DNA from: Mucilaginibacter mali
GTDB taxonomy: Bacteria; Bacteroidota; Bacteroidia; Sphingobacteriales; Sphingobacteriaceae
NCBI RefSeq assembly: GCF_013283875.1
Contig: NZ_CP054139.1
Location: 1,364,001 to 1,428,000 of the forward strand
Reading direction: 5' to 3'
Length of the DNA stretch: 64,000 nt
The notes beneath the pieces are model-generated. The model ran no database searches. It had not been told where the DNA came from and saw nothing but the letters and a program-made list of their open reading frames with translations. The stretch's first letter is position 1. Every line of letters begins with the position of its first letter. Positions 34,924 to 43,885 of this stretch are shown in pieces. The position numbers were made by a program, and so were the translations under genes.

Positions 34924-35877
34924 ATGAAATACCTCTGCCTGCTCACCCTTATCCTGCTTACCGGTTGCAGTTCCTGCGGAAATAAAACCGAAATGCCCAA
35001 TCTTCCCGCTGCTGATCTGTTACAGGCTGGTAATGTAAAGGCGCTCGTGGCTAAAAATCATCAAAACCTGCGTGGAGTAGATGGCGACTTCGAATCGTTT
35101 AAGGAATACCTGAACGGGTTAAAGGACGATGACGCCGCCTCGATCCCTTACGCAATGGATTATATTAAAACATGCCTGCCATCAGACATGGCCGGGCGCG
35201 ATTCTGTAGTTCTGTTATTTAACGTAAAGTTTTTTAAGATCACTAATTTTATCAGTAGCAAGCTGGAGACCCGCTACGCGGCTATGGTAAAGCTGTATGA
35301 TGGCGAACCCCAATCGGCAAAACTTAGGATCTTTAAAAACAACCTGAAGACTTGCGGTATCGGCATTTTCCAAACCGAGGGGAATTGTTATTTGGATGTG
35401 TTGCCCGATTACTTTTATACCAATTTTAAGAACCGCGTATCGGCAGGGGTGAAGGAATACCTCAATATCAGGCGGGTGGAGCTGGCGCAGGGCTTTTCGG
35501 AAGATGCCGGGCTGCTGATCAGCTACAGGCAGTTATATCAAAGGGTTAAGCGCTGGGAAAAATATATGAAGACGTACCCTACATCGGTATACCGTAACGA
35601 AGCTGAAAACTATTATACCACCTACCTGGAAACCTTGCTTACCGGCATGGATAATTCGCCCGTATTTGAGGGTTTTAGCGAAACGCTTTCGCCCGAAGTA
35701 AAGGCCATTTACGAGCAGGCTATCCTTAGGGATCCCGAATCGCCCTCATCAAAGATCATTACTTATTATTACGGCCTGCTTTCGCGTAATGATTTCAGGC
35801 GTAATGATAGTATCCCCATATTTTTAAACGAGCACAAGCTATCCAACATGAGCGGTATTCAGCCGGATACCAGGTGA
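34924..35877 (+). CDS. Large lipoprotein of unknown function
   Basis: 317 residues. Lipobox LLTGC gives the lipidated Cys at 15, followed by SSCGN. The mature part looks mostly helical and charged (LQAGNVKALVAKNHQNLRGV, KEYLNIRRVELAQGFSEDAGLLISYRQLYQRVKRWEKYMKTYP). No domain was recognised. Single gene between palindromic repeats. Confidence 0.65.
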   Translation: MKYLCLLTLILLTGCSSCGNKTEMPNLPAADLLQAGNVKALVAKNHQNLRGVDGDFESFKEYLNGLKDDDAASIPYAMDYIKTCLPSDMAGRDSVVLLFNVKFFKITNFISSKLETRYAAMVKLYDGEPQSAKLRIFKNNLKTCGIGIFQTEGNCYLDVLPDYFYTNFKNRVSAGVKEYLNIRRVELAQGFSEDAGLLISYRQLYQRVKRWEKYMKTYPTSVYRNEAENYYTTYLETLLTGMDNSPVFEGFSETLSPEVKAIYEQAILRDPESPSSKIITYYYGLLSRNDFRRNDSIPIFLNEHKLSNMSGIQPDTR

Positions 35878-35890
35878 GGACATTTTATGT

Positions 35891-35964
35891 AGAGGCACGA
35901 CACTTCGTGTCTCCCGATATGAAGGCCGGATTTACAGGTAACACAGGAGCCACAAATATGTGGC
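35891..35964. repeat. Composite palindrome pair (degenerate AGAGACACGA + GCCACAAATATGTGGC)
   Basis: AGAGGCACGA-CACT-TCGTGTCTCC at 35891-35914 is followed by the GCCACAAATATGTGGC palindrome at 35949-35964. It is the same order of modules as at 23131-23199. Confidence 0.8.
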
Positions 35965-36041
35965 TTTACACATTTATGTTAAATTACCACCAATAGGTTT
36001 AATCTTCTTAAACACATTCAGCTTGAGTGGGTTATTTCTGT

Positions 36042-36281
36042 ATGAAAAACACTTACGAAAAACAGGATAGAAGCCTGTTGATAGGAGCCATTGCCTTAGG
36101 CGCTGCCATTGCTGGCGGACTGGCTTATCTATTCTTAACCGAAAGCGGCACAACCCTGCGCGGCAAAATGAAAAGCGCCATAAAGGAAAAGGGCAAAGAT
36201 GTTGCCGCCAACGCGCTTACAAAAAAGACCGGCGTACCCAAGAATATCACTAAGGCAGCCGCCAATACGATGCTTGATTAG
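36042..36281 (+). CDS. YtxH-like small membrane-anchored protein
   Basis: 79 residues from the ATG at 36042; a GTG five codons earlier is less likely. One Gly/Ala-rich helix (LIGAIALGAAIAGGLAYLFL) is followed by a basic amphipathic part (GTTLRGKMKSAIKEKGKDVAANALTKK), which is the YtxH/general-stress pattern. Function unknown, possibly stress- or stationary-phase-related like its relatives. Confidence 0.7.
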   Translation: MKNTYEKQDRSLLIGAIALGAAIAGGLAYLFLTESGTTLRGKMKSAIKEKGKDVAANALTKKTGVPKNITKAAANTMLD

Positions 36282-36475
36282 ATTTACACCCCTGCCACTC
36301 CTGCCGCTTGTCATTTCGAACGATAGTGAGAAATCTTATGCGCGCGATAGTCTTGGCGTATAATTTCTCCTCACTCAAAGGCTTGTCCCCACTCAAGTTC
36401 GTTCGTATGACAAATTGGTTTGAAGTCGTTGTTGGAGACAAACCAATAATGATTCCGGCAACAATCCCCGAAACT

Positions 36476-37042
36476 TTAAAGCTTATGCAATTGCAAATAA
36501 CCCAGGTGTATCTCATCATCGGGTAAATCAACATCAGGCGAAAGCGCAATATGATAAGCGGCCTTATCGGCATCGCTTAGCAGGTCATCAACGCGGTAGA
36601 TCTCATCCACATCAATACCGTACTTTTCGTCGATGTGGGCATTGGCACCTTTTACTTTGGCAATGGTGGCGGTTTTGAAAAAGGCGGTAAGTTTTGATGC
36701 CGACAGGGCCGACAGGCGGTCGTTTTGCACGGTAAGTAAGGTGTAGTGTTGCTCCTCCAGTTTGCCTGATGTATACCCGCCAAGGTTGATGAAGAAGAGG
36801 CGCTCTGTAGCCGTATTCGCCGCGTCTTTTGGCATCACCTCAACTCGGTACCCATCAATATGGGTTATCCGCCGCCAACCGTCAATATGCAGGCTGTTGC
36901 CTGCCTCGGGCCAAAAGTTGCGCATCGCTGGCACCAGGTGGCGTAGCTCGCTTGCTATACCGAAGAAGAAATCGTGCTGCTCTGTATTGCGGGCGGGTGC
37001 TTTTGATCCCAGCAGCACCATGAACAGGTATTGGCTTTTCAT
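36476..37042 (-). CDS. DUF1543 domain protein
   Basis: 188 residues matching DUF1543, which often occurs as two similar halves. The first half has LFMVLLGSKAPARNTEQHDFFFGIASEL; the second has RLFFINLGGYTSGKLEEQHYTLLTVQNDR. The internal duplication (LGG/LGS..., EQHD/EQHY) can be seen by eye. No function is established for the family. Cytoplasmic. Confidence 0.85.
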   Translation of the reverse strand: MKSQYLFMVLLGSKAPARNTEQHDFFFGIASELRHLVPAMRNFWPEAGNSLHIDGWRRITHIDGYRVEVMPKDAANTATERLFFINLGGYTSGKLEEQHYTLLTVQNDRLSALSASKLTAFFKTATIAKVKGANAHIDEKYGIDVDEIYRVDDLLSDADKAAYHIALSPDVDLPDDEIHLGYLQLHKL

Positions 37043-37077
37043 AGGTTAAAAATAATTATCTGCCGGCAATCTGTCAT

Positions 37078-37318
37078 CCCGAACTTGTTTCGGGATCCCA
37101 TTTGCATTGTTTAAACTTTGCATGTGTTATACCTGTTTGATGGGGTGCTGAAACAAGTTACCCATGACATGTATGTTTTTCCGCTGAAGCCTCACCCTAC
37201 CCTCTCCAGAGGAGAGGGTTCCAAAGTCTCCCCCTTTGGGGGAGATTTAGAGGGGACTTTCATCGGCATGTCATAAAAACCATTAGAGGCCGCCGGGATT
37301 ATATTACTCAGCATGACA
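37078..37318. repeat. Dispersed repeat, copy C (long form)
   Basis: Module 1 starts with CCCGAACTTGTTTCGGGATCC (itself a small palindrome) and ends GGGGTGCTGAAACAAG at 37157. Module 2 (37163-37318) has the CTCTCCAGAGGAGAGGG hairpin, CATTAGAGGC and GATTATATTACTCAGC. It is the same orientation and order as copy A, 16 kb away. Confidence 0.85.
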
Positions 37319-37350
37319 AGTTATTATTAAAGGGCATTAGGTATAAAAAT

Positions 37351-37385
37351 AGTAAAAGCCGCCTTTTTTACGGGCGGCTTTTACT
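37351..37385 (-). terminator. Intrinsic terminator of the DUF2383 gene
   Basis: A perfect 13-bp stem (AGTAAAAGCCGCC and complement) with a 9-base loop, 15 bases past the stop codon of the minus-strand gene. Confidence 0.85.
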
Positions 37386-37399
37386 GAAAAATGTTCAAT

Positions 37400-37852
37400 T
37401 TACGCGGCATCACGCAACGCTTTGATACGATCGTGCGCGGCGTTAATGTCCTGCGCCTGCGCGGTTACTGTTTCATAAGCATCGGCGCTTAGTTCGCCGC
37501 TGCTCAGGGCATCGCGGTAAGCTTTTTTAATGGCATCCTCGCCACGTTCGGCTTCGCTTAAAATGCTTTCACGGTCGCTGCCGCCAAATAATGCTTTAAC
37601 GTCTATCCAGGCACGGTGCAGGCTGCCGCTTGCGCTATTTCCTGTCTCCGCATCGCCGCCGTTAGCAGCTACTATAGCGGTCAGTTTTTGGCTAAACTCA
37701 CGGCTTTGCGCGCTATAATCCTGAAATAGTTCCTTCAGGTCGATATTCTCGTCCTTAATATCGGCTATCACTTTTTCAAAGCCAGCTACGCGGTCGTTGT
37801 TGATCTCGATCAGGTCGTTCAATGTGTCGATTGATTTTTCTGTAGTTGCCAT
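37400..37852 (-). CDS. PA2169-type four-helix bundle protein (DUF2383)
   Basis: 150 residues, all helical, matching the DUF2383 / PA2169 family: TLNDLIEINNDRVAGFEKVIADI, LFQDYSAQSREFSQKLTAIV, GSLHRAWIDVKALFGGSDRESILSEAERGEDAIKKAYRDAL. The fold is ferritin-like but the role is not known; relatives are often stress-induced. It follows the FAD protein gene by 22 bases on the same strand and may be co-transcribed. Confidence 0.88.
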   Translation of the reverse strand: MATTEKSIDTLNDLIEINNDRVAGFEKVIADIKDENIDLKELFQDYSAQSREFSQKLTAIVAANGGDAETGNSASGSLHRAWIDVKALFGGSDRESILSEAERGEDAIKKAYRDALSSGELSADAYETVTAQAQDINAAHDRIKALRDAA

Positions 37853-37874
37853 AGGTTTTTAAATTTTGATGTAC

Positions 37875-39605
37875 CTAATCGGGGGCAAGCATTGTGCCAA
37901 GCAGGCTGCCTAAAATTATTTTCGAGGCCGCTTCGCAAAAATCAAGGCCCGAATAGTCGGGGTTATAACCGCCAATAAAAGGCACAGCCATAATGTACAG
38001 CCTGTCATTCAGTGCGTTGTAGCTATCCAGGGGCTGGAAGTGATCGTTAATGGCCAGGCCCGGCACGGTTAGATAAGTTACTCCGTTTAGTGCTACTATA
38101 TTTTTATCGCCTTGTGCCAGTAATTCCTGTCCGTATTTTTGGTCATGGAAGCGCAGCCGGGCCGGGCTTATCGTATGCCACTCCCGCAAACCGGGAAACG
38201 GAAGCTGGTTAAAAACCAAATGCGGCTGGCCAATACTATCCACAAACACAGGATAATGATCTTTATGCTGTTGGCCATCTTCGGTGTAACTGTAGGTAGC
38301 GCCGCCGTTTTCGTCCGGGATCACCTCGCTATCCTCGCCAACGGTCACCATGCTAAGGCGGCCGGCATCATGCAGGGCCATCAGCATTTCTGCCGAACTT
38401 TGGGGCACAAAGGCAATAACTACCGAGATCAACGGCATCAATGTTTCCTGCAGACACAGCATATCTTCGGCAGAAAAATGTTTGGCCGGGTAATTCATCG
38501 CGAAGCTGAGGATGGCCAGCATCTCCTTCCAGTAAACCGAACGTTTTTGTTTGATGGACCGTTCAGCTTCAGCATATTCGGCTTTTAGTAATTCAAATGG
38601 ATCGCGCTGCTCGCGGCTGTTCATCGTATAAGCCACAAAATCCTCCATGCGCATGTCCTTTATCTTTTGATAATAGTCAGGATCATGCTCGCGGATACCA
38701 TCCTTAAAATTGTATTCAAACACGTAATCGAGCGGCAGGAAGCCGTCGTTAAGCTCCATTTGCCGTCGGATCACCTTTTCGTCCAATACCGTATCCTTGC
38801 CCAGGTGGGTATCCTCCAAATGAAAGCGCACCGCAGGCAGTAAACCGTTGCGCGAGTGCATGACGATGCGGAAATTGGGACTATCAGCACTTACCTGAAA
38901 ACAGAGTTTGCCCTTCTTGTCCTTTATAAACTCACCATTATGGCGGGCAAGAGTACGTACGGCGTCGATAGCGGTAAGCGATGCGCCGCGAATGGCTACA
39001 GGGTGGTTGGCATATAGCGAGATTTTCTCTGGTGGATAAGGCGAATCGAACCAACCGGGTACCTTACCCTCGTGCTTTTTAGGCCATAAGTGACCGGTGC
39101 AGATAATCACGCGGTCGTATAGTGCTTCGCTGCCGTCAGGCATTAATACATTCACCATTTCCTGTTCGGGTTGATCTATCAGGTCGGCTACCAGGCTTTT
39201 GTAGTGGATATTGGTTTCAAGTCCGGCCGCTTTGGCCTGTTTAAGTAATAAGTTAAATTGATAGGACAGGTATTGGCCGAACAGCAGGCGGGGCAATACC
39301 TTGTACTCGTTAAAACGGTCGGGGTCGATATGGTATTTATCCAGTGTATCCTTAGGGACGGTTTTGATCCAATCAGACACGGAGGTAGCCATTTGCGGTA
39401 TCTCGTTGCCCGATACATTGGTGATATGTTCGTCGGCGGCGCCGGCGCGGCTGTAAGGCATGCCGCAGCCCAGGCAATCGCCCTGTTCGTATATATCGAT
39501 AGCCAGGTTCTGCACGCCGCTATCTACTAAGCGTTTAAACATAAACAGGCCGCTTGGCCCGCCGCCTATGATGGCGATCTTTAAAAATCCGGTTTTAGTT
39601 TTCAT
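37875..39605 (-). CDS. FAD/NAD(P)-binding protein, HI0933/PF13454-like
   Basis: 576 residues. The dinucleotide-binding loop IIGGGPSGLFMFKRL is at about 12-26. GCGMPYSRAGAADEHITNVSGNEIPQM and the second FAD segment (YDRVIICTGHLWPKK) follow the layout of large oxidoreductases with a PF13454 domain (ornithine-monooxygenase-like). The substrate is unknown. The long C-terminal half suggests an extra helical domain. Upstream gene of a likely two-gene unit with DUF2383. Confidence 0.8.
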   Translation of the reverse strand: MKTKTGFLKIAIIGGGPSGLFMFKRLVDSGVQNLAIDIYEQGDCLGCGMPYSRAGAADEHITNVSGNEIPQMATSVSDWIKTVPKDTLDKYHIDPDRFNEYKVLPRLLFGQYLSYQFNLLLKQAKAAGLETNIHYKSLVADLIDQPEQEMVNVLMPDGSEALYDRVIICTGHLWPKKHEGKVPGWFDSPYPPEKISLYANHPVAIRGASLTAIDAVRTLARHNGEFIKDKKGKLCFQVSADSPNFRIVMHSRNGLLPAVRFHLEDTHLGKDTVLDEKVIRRQMELNDGFLPLDYVFEYNFKDGIREHDPDYYQKIKDMRMEDFVAYTMNSREQRDPFELLKAEYAEAERSIKQKRSVYWKEMLAILSFAMNYPAKHFSAEDMLCLQETLMPLISVVIAFVPQSSAEMLMALHDAGRLSMVTVGEDSEVIPDENGGATYSYTEDGQQHKDHYPVFVDSIGQPHLVFNQLPFPGLREWHTISPARLRFHDQKYGQELLAQGDKNIVALNGVTYLTVPGLAINDHFQPLDSYNALNDRLYIMAVPFIGGYNPDYSGLDFCEAASKIILGSLLGTMLAPD

Positions 39606-40062
39606 ATATCGTGCCGCATAGCAGGATAAGAACCCTGAAGGTTGGGGTTTTGTTTAAGGGATTGGAGGGAAAGCCCGGAGCCGAAAGAGCATGCGCGCCG
39701 CTTGGTGAGGACTTGTACGAAAGCCCGCCCGCCGGCAACGCCCTTATTATTATTGATCGTTATGTTTAGCGTTTGGGTTATCTATTGCGCCTTTTTGCCA
39801 CAAAGTATCTATAATATTTATAACAAATGGTGGCGAAAAAATGTCAGTTCCCTCAAAAAAACCAAAAAGTAGAAAAAATGAAATATTGAACAATCGCATA
39901 TATTGAATTGTAAGTCAATGTGTTGCGTGTTCAATTTTTGTTCAAAAAACGTGTTTTTTTGTTCAGTTTTTTTCTTCGCGTGAACATGATGGCCGTGATT
40001 TGGGCTGCAATGAGTTATTTCCGTTCGATGTTTGAAGATGAAAAAAACATGAAAACAAAAAA
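39606..40062. other. 457-bp divergent intergenic region with a dispersed repeat copy
   Basis: Within 39654-39746 there is a divergent copy of the repeat that flanks the methyltransferase cassette (GAAAGCCC, GAGGACTTG, AGCCCG, GGCAACGCC in the same order). The rest is AT-rich, with homopolymer runs near 39955-40060. The nadC promoter must lie here. Confidence 0.55.
39654..39746. repeat. Divergent copy of the GGAAAGCCC...GAGGACTTG...GGCAACGCC repeat
   Basis: The ordered words GGAAAGCCC, GCGC, GAGGACTTG, AAAGCCCG and GGCAACGCC are shared with 58919-59034 and, in reverse, 55325-55440. It shows that the flanking repeat of the cassette belongs to a family also found outside it. Confidence 0.6.
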
Positions 40063-40953
40063 ATGCCAAATGTTATTACTTTTGTGGCAAAACACATATA
40101 CGATTTGGACCAGCATATTATCCATCAGTTTATAAAAAATGCCCTTGCCGAAGACGTAGGCGATGGCGACCACACTTCACTGTCAACCATCCCGGCCGGA
40201 ACGCAAGGTAAGGCCAGGCTGATCATTAAAGATACCGGCATACTGGCCGGTGTTGAGTTGGCGCTGGAGATCTTCCGTGAGATTGACCCGCAGTTAAAGG
40301 TGAACGTAACGCTAAATGATGGCGCCGAGGTAAAGTTCGGCGATATCGCTTTCGAGGTGGAAGGCAGCGTACAAAGTATCCTGGTGGCCGAACGCCTGGT
40401 ACTAAACTGTATGCAGCGTATGAGCGGCATTGCCACTACCACCAACGAAATAGCCGATATATTGCGTAACACCAATACCCGTGTGCTGGATACCCGCAAA
40501 ACCACTCCGGGAATGCGCTATTTGGAAAAATGGGCCGTGAAGATAGGAGGAGGAGTGAATCATCGCTTCGGGTTGTATGATATGATCCTGATCAAAGACA
40601 ACCACGTAGATTATGCCGGCGGCATAGCTAATGCCATCACCAACGCGCAACAATATTTATTGGATACCGGCAAAAAACTGGCCATAGAAATAGAAGTGCG
40701 TAACCTGGAAGAACTGGAAGAGGTACTGCAGGTTGGCGGTGTTGACCGTATTTTGCTGGATAACTTTAAGTTTGATGTGCTGAAGCAGGCGGTGGCTATG
40801 ATAGAGGGCCGGTATATCACCGAAGCATCGGGCGGTATTACCGTTGATAACGTGTTGGAGTACGCCCTGTGCGGCGTGGATTACGTATCGATGGGCTCGT
40901 TGACGCATTCGGTAAAAAGCCTGGATATGAGCTTAAAGGCCATAAAACAATAA
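40063..40953 (+). CDS. nadC: Nicotinate-nucleotide pyrophosphorylase (carboxylating)
   Basis: 296 residues, full length. ALAEDVGDGDHTSLSTIP at the N-terminal domain, LNCMQRMSGIATTT, and the catalytic DTRKTTPGMRYLEKWAVKIGGG with HRFGLYDMILIKDNH identify quinolinate phosphoribosyltransferase. It makes nicotinate mononucleotide from quinolinate in NAD synthesis. The start at 40063 gives about 20 residues before the core, usual for the family. plsY begins 45 bases later. Confidence 0.96.
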   Translation: MPNVITFVAKHIYDLDQHIIHQFIKNALAEDVGDGDHTSLSTIPAGTQGKARLIIKDTGILAGVELALEIFREIDPQLKVNVTLNDGAEVKFGDIAFEVEGSVQSILVAERLVLNCMQRMSGIATTTNEIADILRNTNTRVLDTRKTTPGMRYLEKWAVKIGGGVNHRFGLYDMILIKDNHVDYAGGIANAITNAQQYLLDTGKKLAIEIEVRNLEELEEVLQVGGVDRILLDNFKFDVLKQAVAMIEGRYITEASGGITVDNVLEYALCGVDYVSMGSLTHSVKSLDMSLKAIKQ

Positions 40954-40998
40954 ATAAAAGCGGGATTTGATCTGTCATTTTAGTATAATTGTGGTGAG

Positions 40999-41658
40999 AT
41001 GATAACTATCTACTCAATTACTTCCCTGATTTTGGCGTACCTGTTAGGTTCCATCCCCACAGCTGTGTGGATAGGGCAGGCCTTTTACAAAGTCGACGTA
41101 CGCGAATATGGCAGCGGCAACGCGGGGGCTACCAACACCTTTAGAGTACTAGGCAAAAAAGCCGGTATCCCGGTAATGCTTATAGATATACTGAAAGGGT
41201 TTACGGCTACCAATTTGGCCTACCTGAGTATTTTGGGCATGCCATCGGCGGTGGATTCGCATTCGGTGGTATTTACTAATTACGAGCTGGCTTTGGGCAT
41301 CACCGCGGTGATGGGCCATTTGTTCCCGATTTTCGCAGGTTTTAGGGGCGGCAAGGGCGTGGCTACACTTTTTGGTATGGTACTTGCCGTGCATTTACAA
41401 GCCGCGTTGCTTTGCGTAATTGTGTTTATTGTGATCTTATTACTCACCAAATACGTGTCGTTGAGTTCAATTGTGGCCAGTTTTACTTATTTAATTGGGG
41501 TTACATTTGTTTTCCCGGTGTCGGTACGTTCGGTGGTGATCTACGGCATGTGTATCTGTGTGCTGATCTTAGTCACTCATCAAAAAAATATAGAACGCTT
41601 GCTGCACGGACGGGAATCGAAAGTGAACCTGTTTAAGAAAAAAGTAGCAAGCGTATGA
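40999..41658 (+). CDS. plsY: Acyl-phosphate glycerol-3-phosphate acyltransferase
   Basis: 219 residues, five or so membrane helices. The three PlsY motifs are present: LLGSIPTAVWIGQ (motif 1), GSGNAGATNTFRVLG (phosphate-binding loop) and GFRGGKGVATLFG (motif 3). It acylates glycerol-3-phosphate from acyl-phosphate, the first step of phospholipid synthesis. The stop overlaps the next gene's ATG (ATGA), so translation is coupled. Confidence 0.96.
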   Translation: MITIYSITSLILAYLLGSIPTAVWIGQAFYKVDVREYGSGNAGATNTFRVLGKKAGIPVMLIDILKGFTATNLAYLSILGMPSAVDSHSVVFTNYELALGITAVMGHLFPIFAGFRGGKGVATLFGMVLAVHLQAALLCVIVFIVILLLTKYVSLSSIVASFTYLIGVTFVFPVSVRSVVIYGMCICVLILVTHQKNIERLLHGRESKVNLFKKKVASV

Positions 41659-42452
41659 AAAACTACAGGATAACCTTAGCAATAATTTCTTCACTTATAT
41701 TTTTTGGCTGTGCCACCGTTCCGCTCACCGGACGAAAGCAGCTAAGTTTGGTTGGCGACGGGCAAATTAACCAATCGGCCGCGCAGAGCTATACCCAGCT
41801 ATTATCAGATCCCAAGACAAAAGTCATCAGCGGTACGGCTGATGCCCAGCGTGTGAGGCGCGTAGGTAACCAACTGGCAGCCGCGATAGAAAAATACCTG
41901 AGCGATAACGGCTATGCCGGCAAATACGATTTTAAATGGGAGTTTAACCTGATACAAAGTAAAGAGATAAATGCCTGGTGCATGCCCGGTGGCAAGGTAG
42001 CCGTTTATAGTGGCATTATGCCTTTAACCAAAGATGATGCCGGCCTGGCCACTGTGATGGGGCACGAGATCGGCCATGCCATTGCCCGCCACTCGGCAGA
42101 GCGGATATCACAGCAATTTGCGGCACAAACCGGCGGCGCGCTGGTTGGGGTAGCATCGAGCAACCAAAGCAGCACTACGCAAGCCATCATTAATCAGCTA
42201 TATGGCACCAGCAGTGGCTTAATGTTACTGCATTACTCACGCGCGCAGGAATCAGAAGCAGACAGGCTTGGCTTAACCTTTATGGCCATGGCCGGATACG
42301 ATCCTAATAATGCCGTCGGCTTTTGGGAGCGTATGGCTGCCCAAAGCAAAAACACCACGCCCGAATTTTTAAGCACGCACCCGGCCGATGCCACCCGTAT
42401 TGCCGATATCCGTACGCATATCCCTGAGGCGATGAAATATTATCGTAGATAA
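41655..42452 (+). CDS. M48-family metallopeptidase lipoprotein
   Basis: 265 residues; lipobox FFGC with Cys at 19. Zinc site H137-E-x-x-H141 (MGHEIGHAIARHSAER), third ligand in ESEADRLGL. It resembles the YcaL/LoiP-type outer membrane-linked peptidases that handle misfolded envelope proteins. The 4-base overlap with plsY links it to a membrane biogenesis operon. Confidence 0.9.
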   Translation: MKNYRITLAIISSLIFFGCATVPLTGRKQLSLVGDGQINQSAAQSYTQLLSDPKTKVISGTADAQRVRRVGNQLAAAIEKYLSDNGYAGKYDFKWEFNLIQSKEINAWCMPGGKVAVYSGIMPLTKDDAGLATVMGHEIGHAIARHSAERISQQFAAQTGGALVGVASSNQSSTTQAIINQLYGTSSGLMLLHYSRAQESEADRLGLTFMAMAGYDPNNAVGFWERMAAQSKNTTPEFLSTHPADATRIADIRTHIPEAMKYYRR

Positions 42453-42489
42453 GCTGAAAGGTTAGAGGCGAAAGCTAAAAGGTTTATAA

Positions 42490-43230
42490 ATGCCTATGCA
42501 AAAACGGACATTCCTCAAGGCCAAATGGATCAACCTCCTGATGCTGAATTATGAGGTTGATCCGGATATATTAAAACCGTATCTACCACCCGGCACCGTA
42601 TTGGATACATGGCAGGGCAAAACGTTGGTAAGTATGGTGGGTTTTCTGTTCCAGGATACCCGTATGATGGGTGTCCGCTGGCCATTCCACGTTAATTTTG
42701 AAGAGATCAACCTACGTTTTTATGTACGTTATTTTGATGGGAAAGGTTGGAAGCGTGGCGCTGTATTTATCAGCGAGATAGTACCCAAATACATGATAGC
42801 CGCCATAGCCAATACTTTTTATAACGAACATTACATGGCCATGCCAACCCGGCATGAAATTATCCCCATTGATGACTCCCAAACCCGCTACAATTACGGC
42901 TGGAAATATAAAGGGCAATGGTGCCGCCTTGAAGCTACCGTAAATAATACCCGTCAGCCCATCATACCCGACAGCGCCGAGGAGTTTATCTTTGAACATT
43001 ATTGGGGATACAATAAAGTAAGTGAAAATACCACCATCGAATACCAGGTTGAGCATATCACCTGGCAAACAGGCGAGGTGACCGAAGCGGTTTTTGAAGC
43101 ACCTATAGCCAAGTTGTACGACCCGGCTTTTGAACCGTGGTTAACACGCCAGCCCCAATCGGCATTTTTTGCCGATGGGTCTGATGTTATTGTAAGGGCT
43201 GGGAGCAGGTTTAATAGTACAGCTTTGTAA
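42490..43230 (+). CDS. DUF2071 (YqjF-like) protein
   Basis: 246 residues matching DUF2071 / YqjF over the full length: KWINLLMLNYEVDPDILKPYLPPGTVLDTWQGKTLVSMVGFLF, NFEEINLRFYVR and KRGAVFISEIVPK. Family function is unknown, with an acetoacetate-decarboxylase-like fold suggested for it. It follows the peptidase gene by 37 bases and probably is the last gene of the nadC operon. Confidence 0.85.
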   Translation: MPMQKRTFLKAKWINLLMLNYEVDPDILKPYLPPGTVLDTWQGKTLVSMVGFLFQDTRMMGVRWPFHVNFEEINLRFYVRYFDGKGWKRGAVFISEIVPKYMIAAIANTFYNEHYMAMPTRHEIIPIDDSQTRYNYGWKYKGQWCRLEATVNNTRQPIIPDSAEEFIFEHYWGYNKVSENTTIEYQVEHITWQTGEVTEAVFEAPIAKLYDPAFEPWLTRQPQSAFFADGSDVIVRAGSRFNSTAL

Positions 43231-43255
43231 TCCAGTTATAATTATTGTATTTTTG
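43224..43255 (+). promoter_or_regulatory. Promoter of the second PIN antitoxin (TTTG / TATTTTTG)
   Basis: TTTG at 43224-43227 and TATTTTTG at 43248-43255 with 20 bases between fit the Bacteroidota -33/-7 pattern closely. The ATG follows 17 bases later. The -33 part lies inside the last codons of DUF2071. Confidence 0.7.
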
Positions 43256-43272
43256 TTATACAACGCAATAAA

Positions 43273-43506
43273 ATGGAATTGATCCTTAAATCGAACAATG
43301 AGCAAAGCCTTGCTAAAATAATAGCCTTGGCAAAGAGGCTGGATGTTGCCGTTGTTCAAAAAGATGCTGAGGTAGATAGTTCTACAGCGCGGGATAAGAT
43401 CAAAGACCGCATCTTAAATTTCAAAGCCAAAGGCAGTTCCTCGTTTGGTGATGCAAGCGATTGGCAAAGACAACAACGCGAAGACAGGGAACTTCCTCTT
43501 TCCTGA
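43273..43506 (+). CDS. Antitoxin of a second PIN-domain pair
   Basis: 77 residues, intact. MELILKSNNEQSLAKIIALAKRLDVAVVQKD is a common N-terminal half of Bacteroidota antitoxins, with a polar toxin-binding tail after it (RILNFKAKGSSSFGDASDWQRQQREDRELPLS). Two bases separate its stop from the toxin start. The toxin is broken by a stop codon. Confidence 0.75.
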   Translation: MELILKSNNEQSLAKIIALAKRLDVAVVQKDAEVDSSTARDKIKDRILNFKAKGSSSFGDASDWQRQQREDRELPLS

Positions 43507-43508
43507 AC

Positions 43509-43883
43509 ATGGCTTTTTTAATAGATAGTAACATCATTATTTATTCCTACTCAGACGAGTATCAATATTTGCGTGAAATTATTTTAGATGATTCTGTCTA
43601 TATCTCTGAGATATCAAGGATAGAAGTCCTTGGTTATCATAAATTGAAACCCGATGAAGAAAGATATTTTATCGATGTTTTTGATGTTGTGCCGGTCATA
43701 ACTCCTTCGCGAGCAATATTTGGTAAAGCTATATAAGTTCGCAAACAATATAATCTCAAGTTGGGTGACAGTTTGATAGCAGCTACCGCGCTTGTTCATA
43801 ACTTGGTGTTATATACCAGGAACACTGACGATTTTGAAAAAATTAAAGAACTGAAGTGTATGAACCCAGTACGGGCTAAATAA
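43509..43883 (+). pseudogene. PIN-domain toxin with an in-frame stop codon
   Basis: From the ATG at 43509 (MAFLIDSNIIIYSYS, first catalytic Asp) the frame reads to GKAI and meets TAA at 43734-43736. The same frame then continues VRKQYNLKLGDSLIAATALVHNLVLYTRNTDDFEKI to a stop at 43881. The second half has the remaining PIN acidic residues (GDSLIAA, NTDDF). Homologues have Gln or Glu at the stop position, so a single-base change (CAA or GAA to TAA) explains it. The truncated product lacks half the active site. Confidence 0.88.
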
Positions 43884-43885
43884 GA

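Larger units (their letters stand above)
37043..37399. other. 357-bp intergenic region holding repeat copy C and a terminator
   Basis: It is occupied almost wholly by the dispersed repeat (37078-37318) and by the hairpin at 37351-37385. No gene is seen. Confidence 0.8.
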
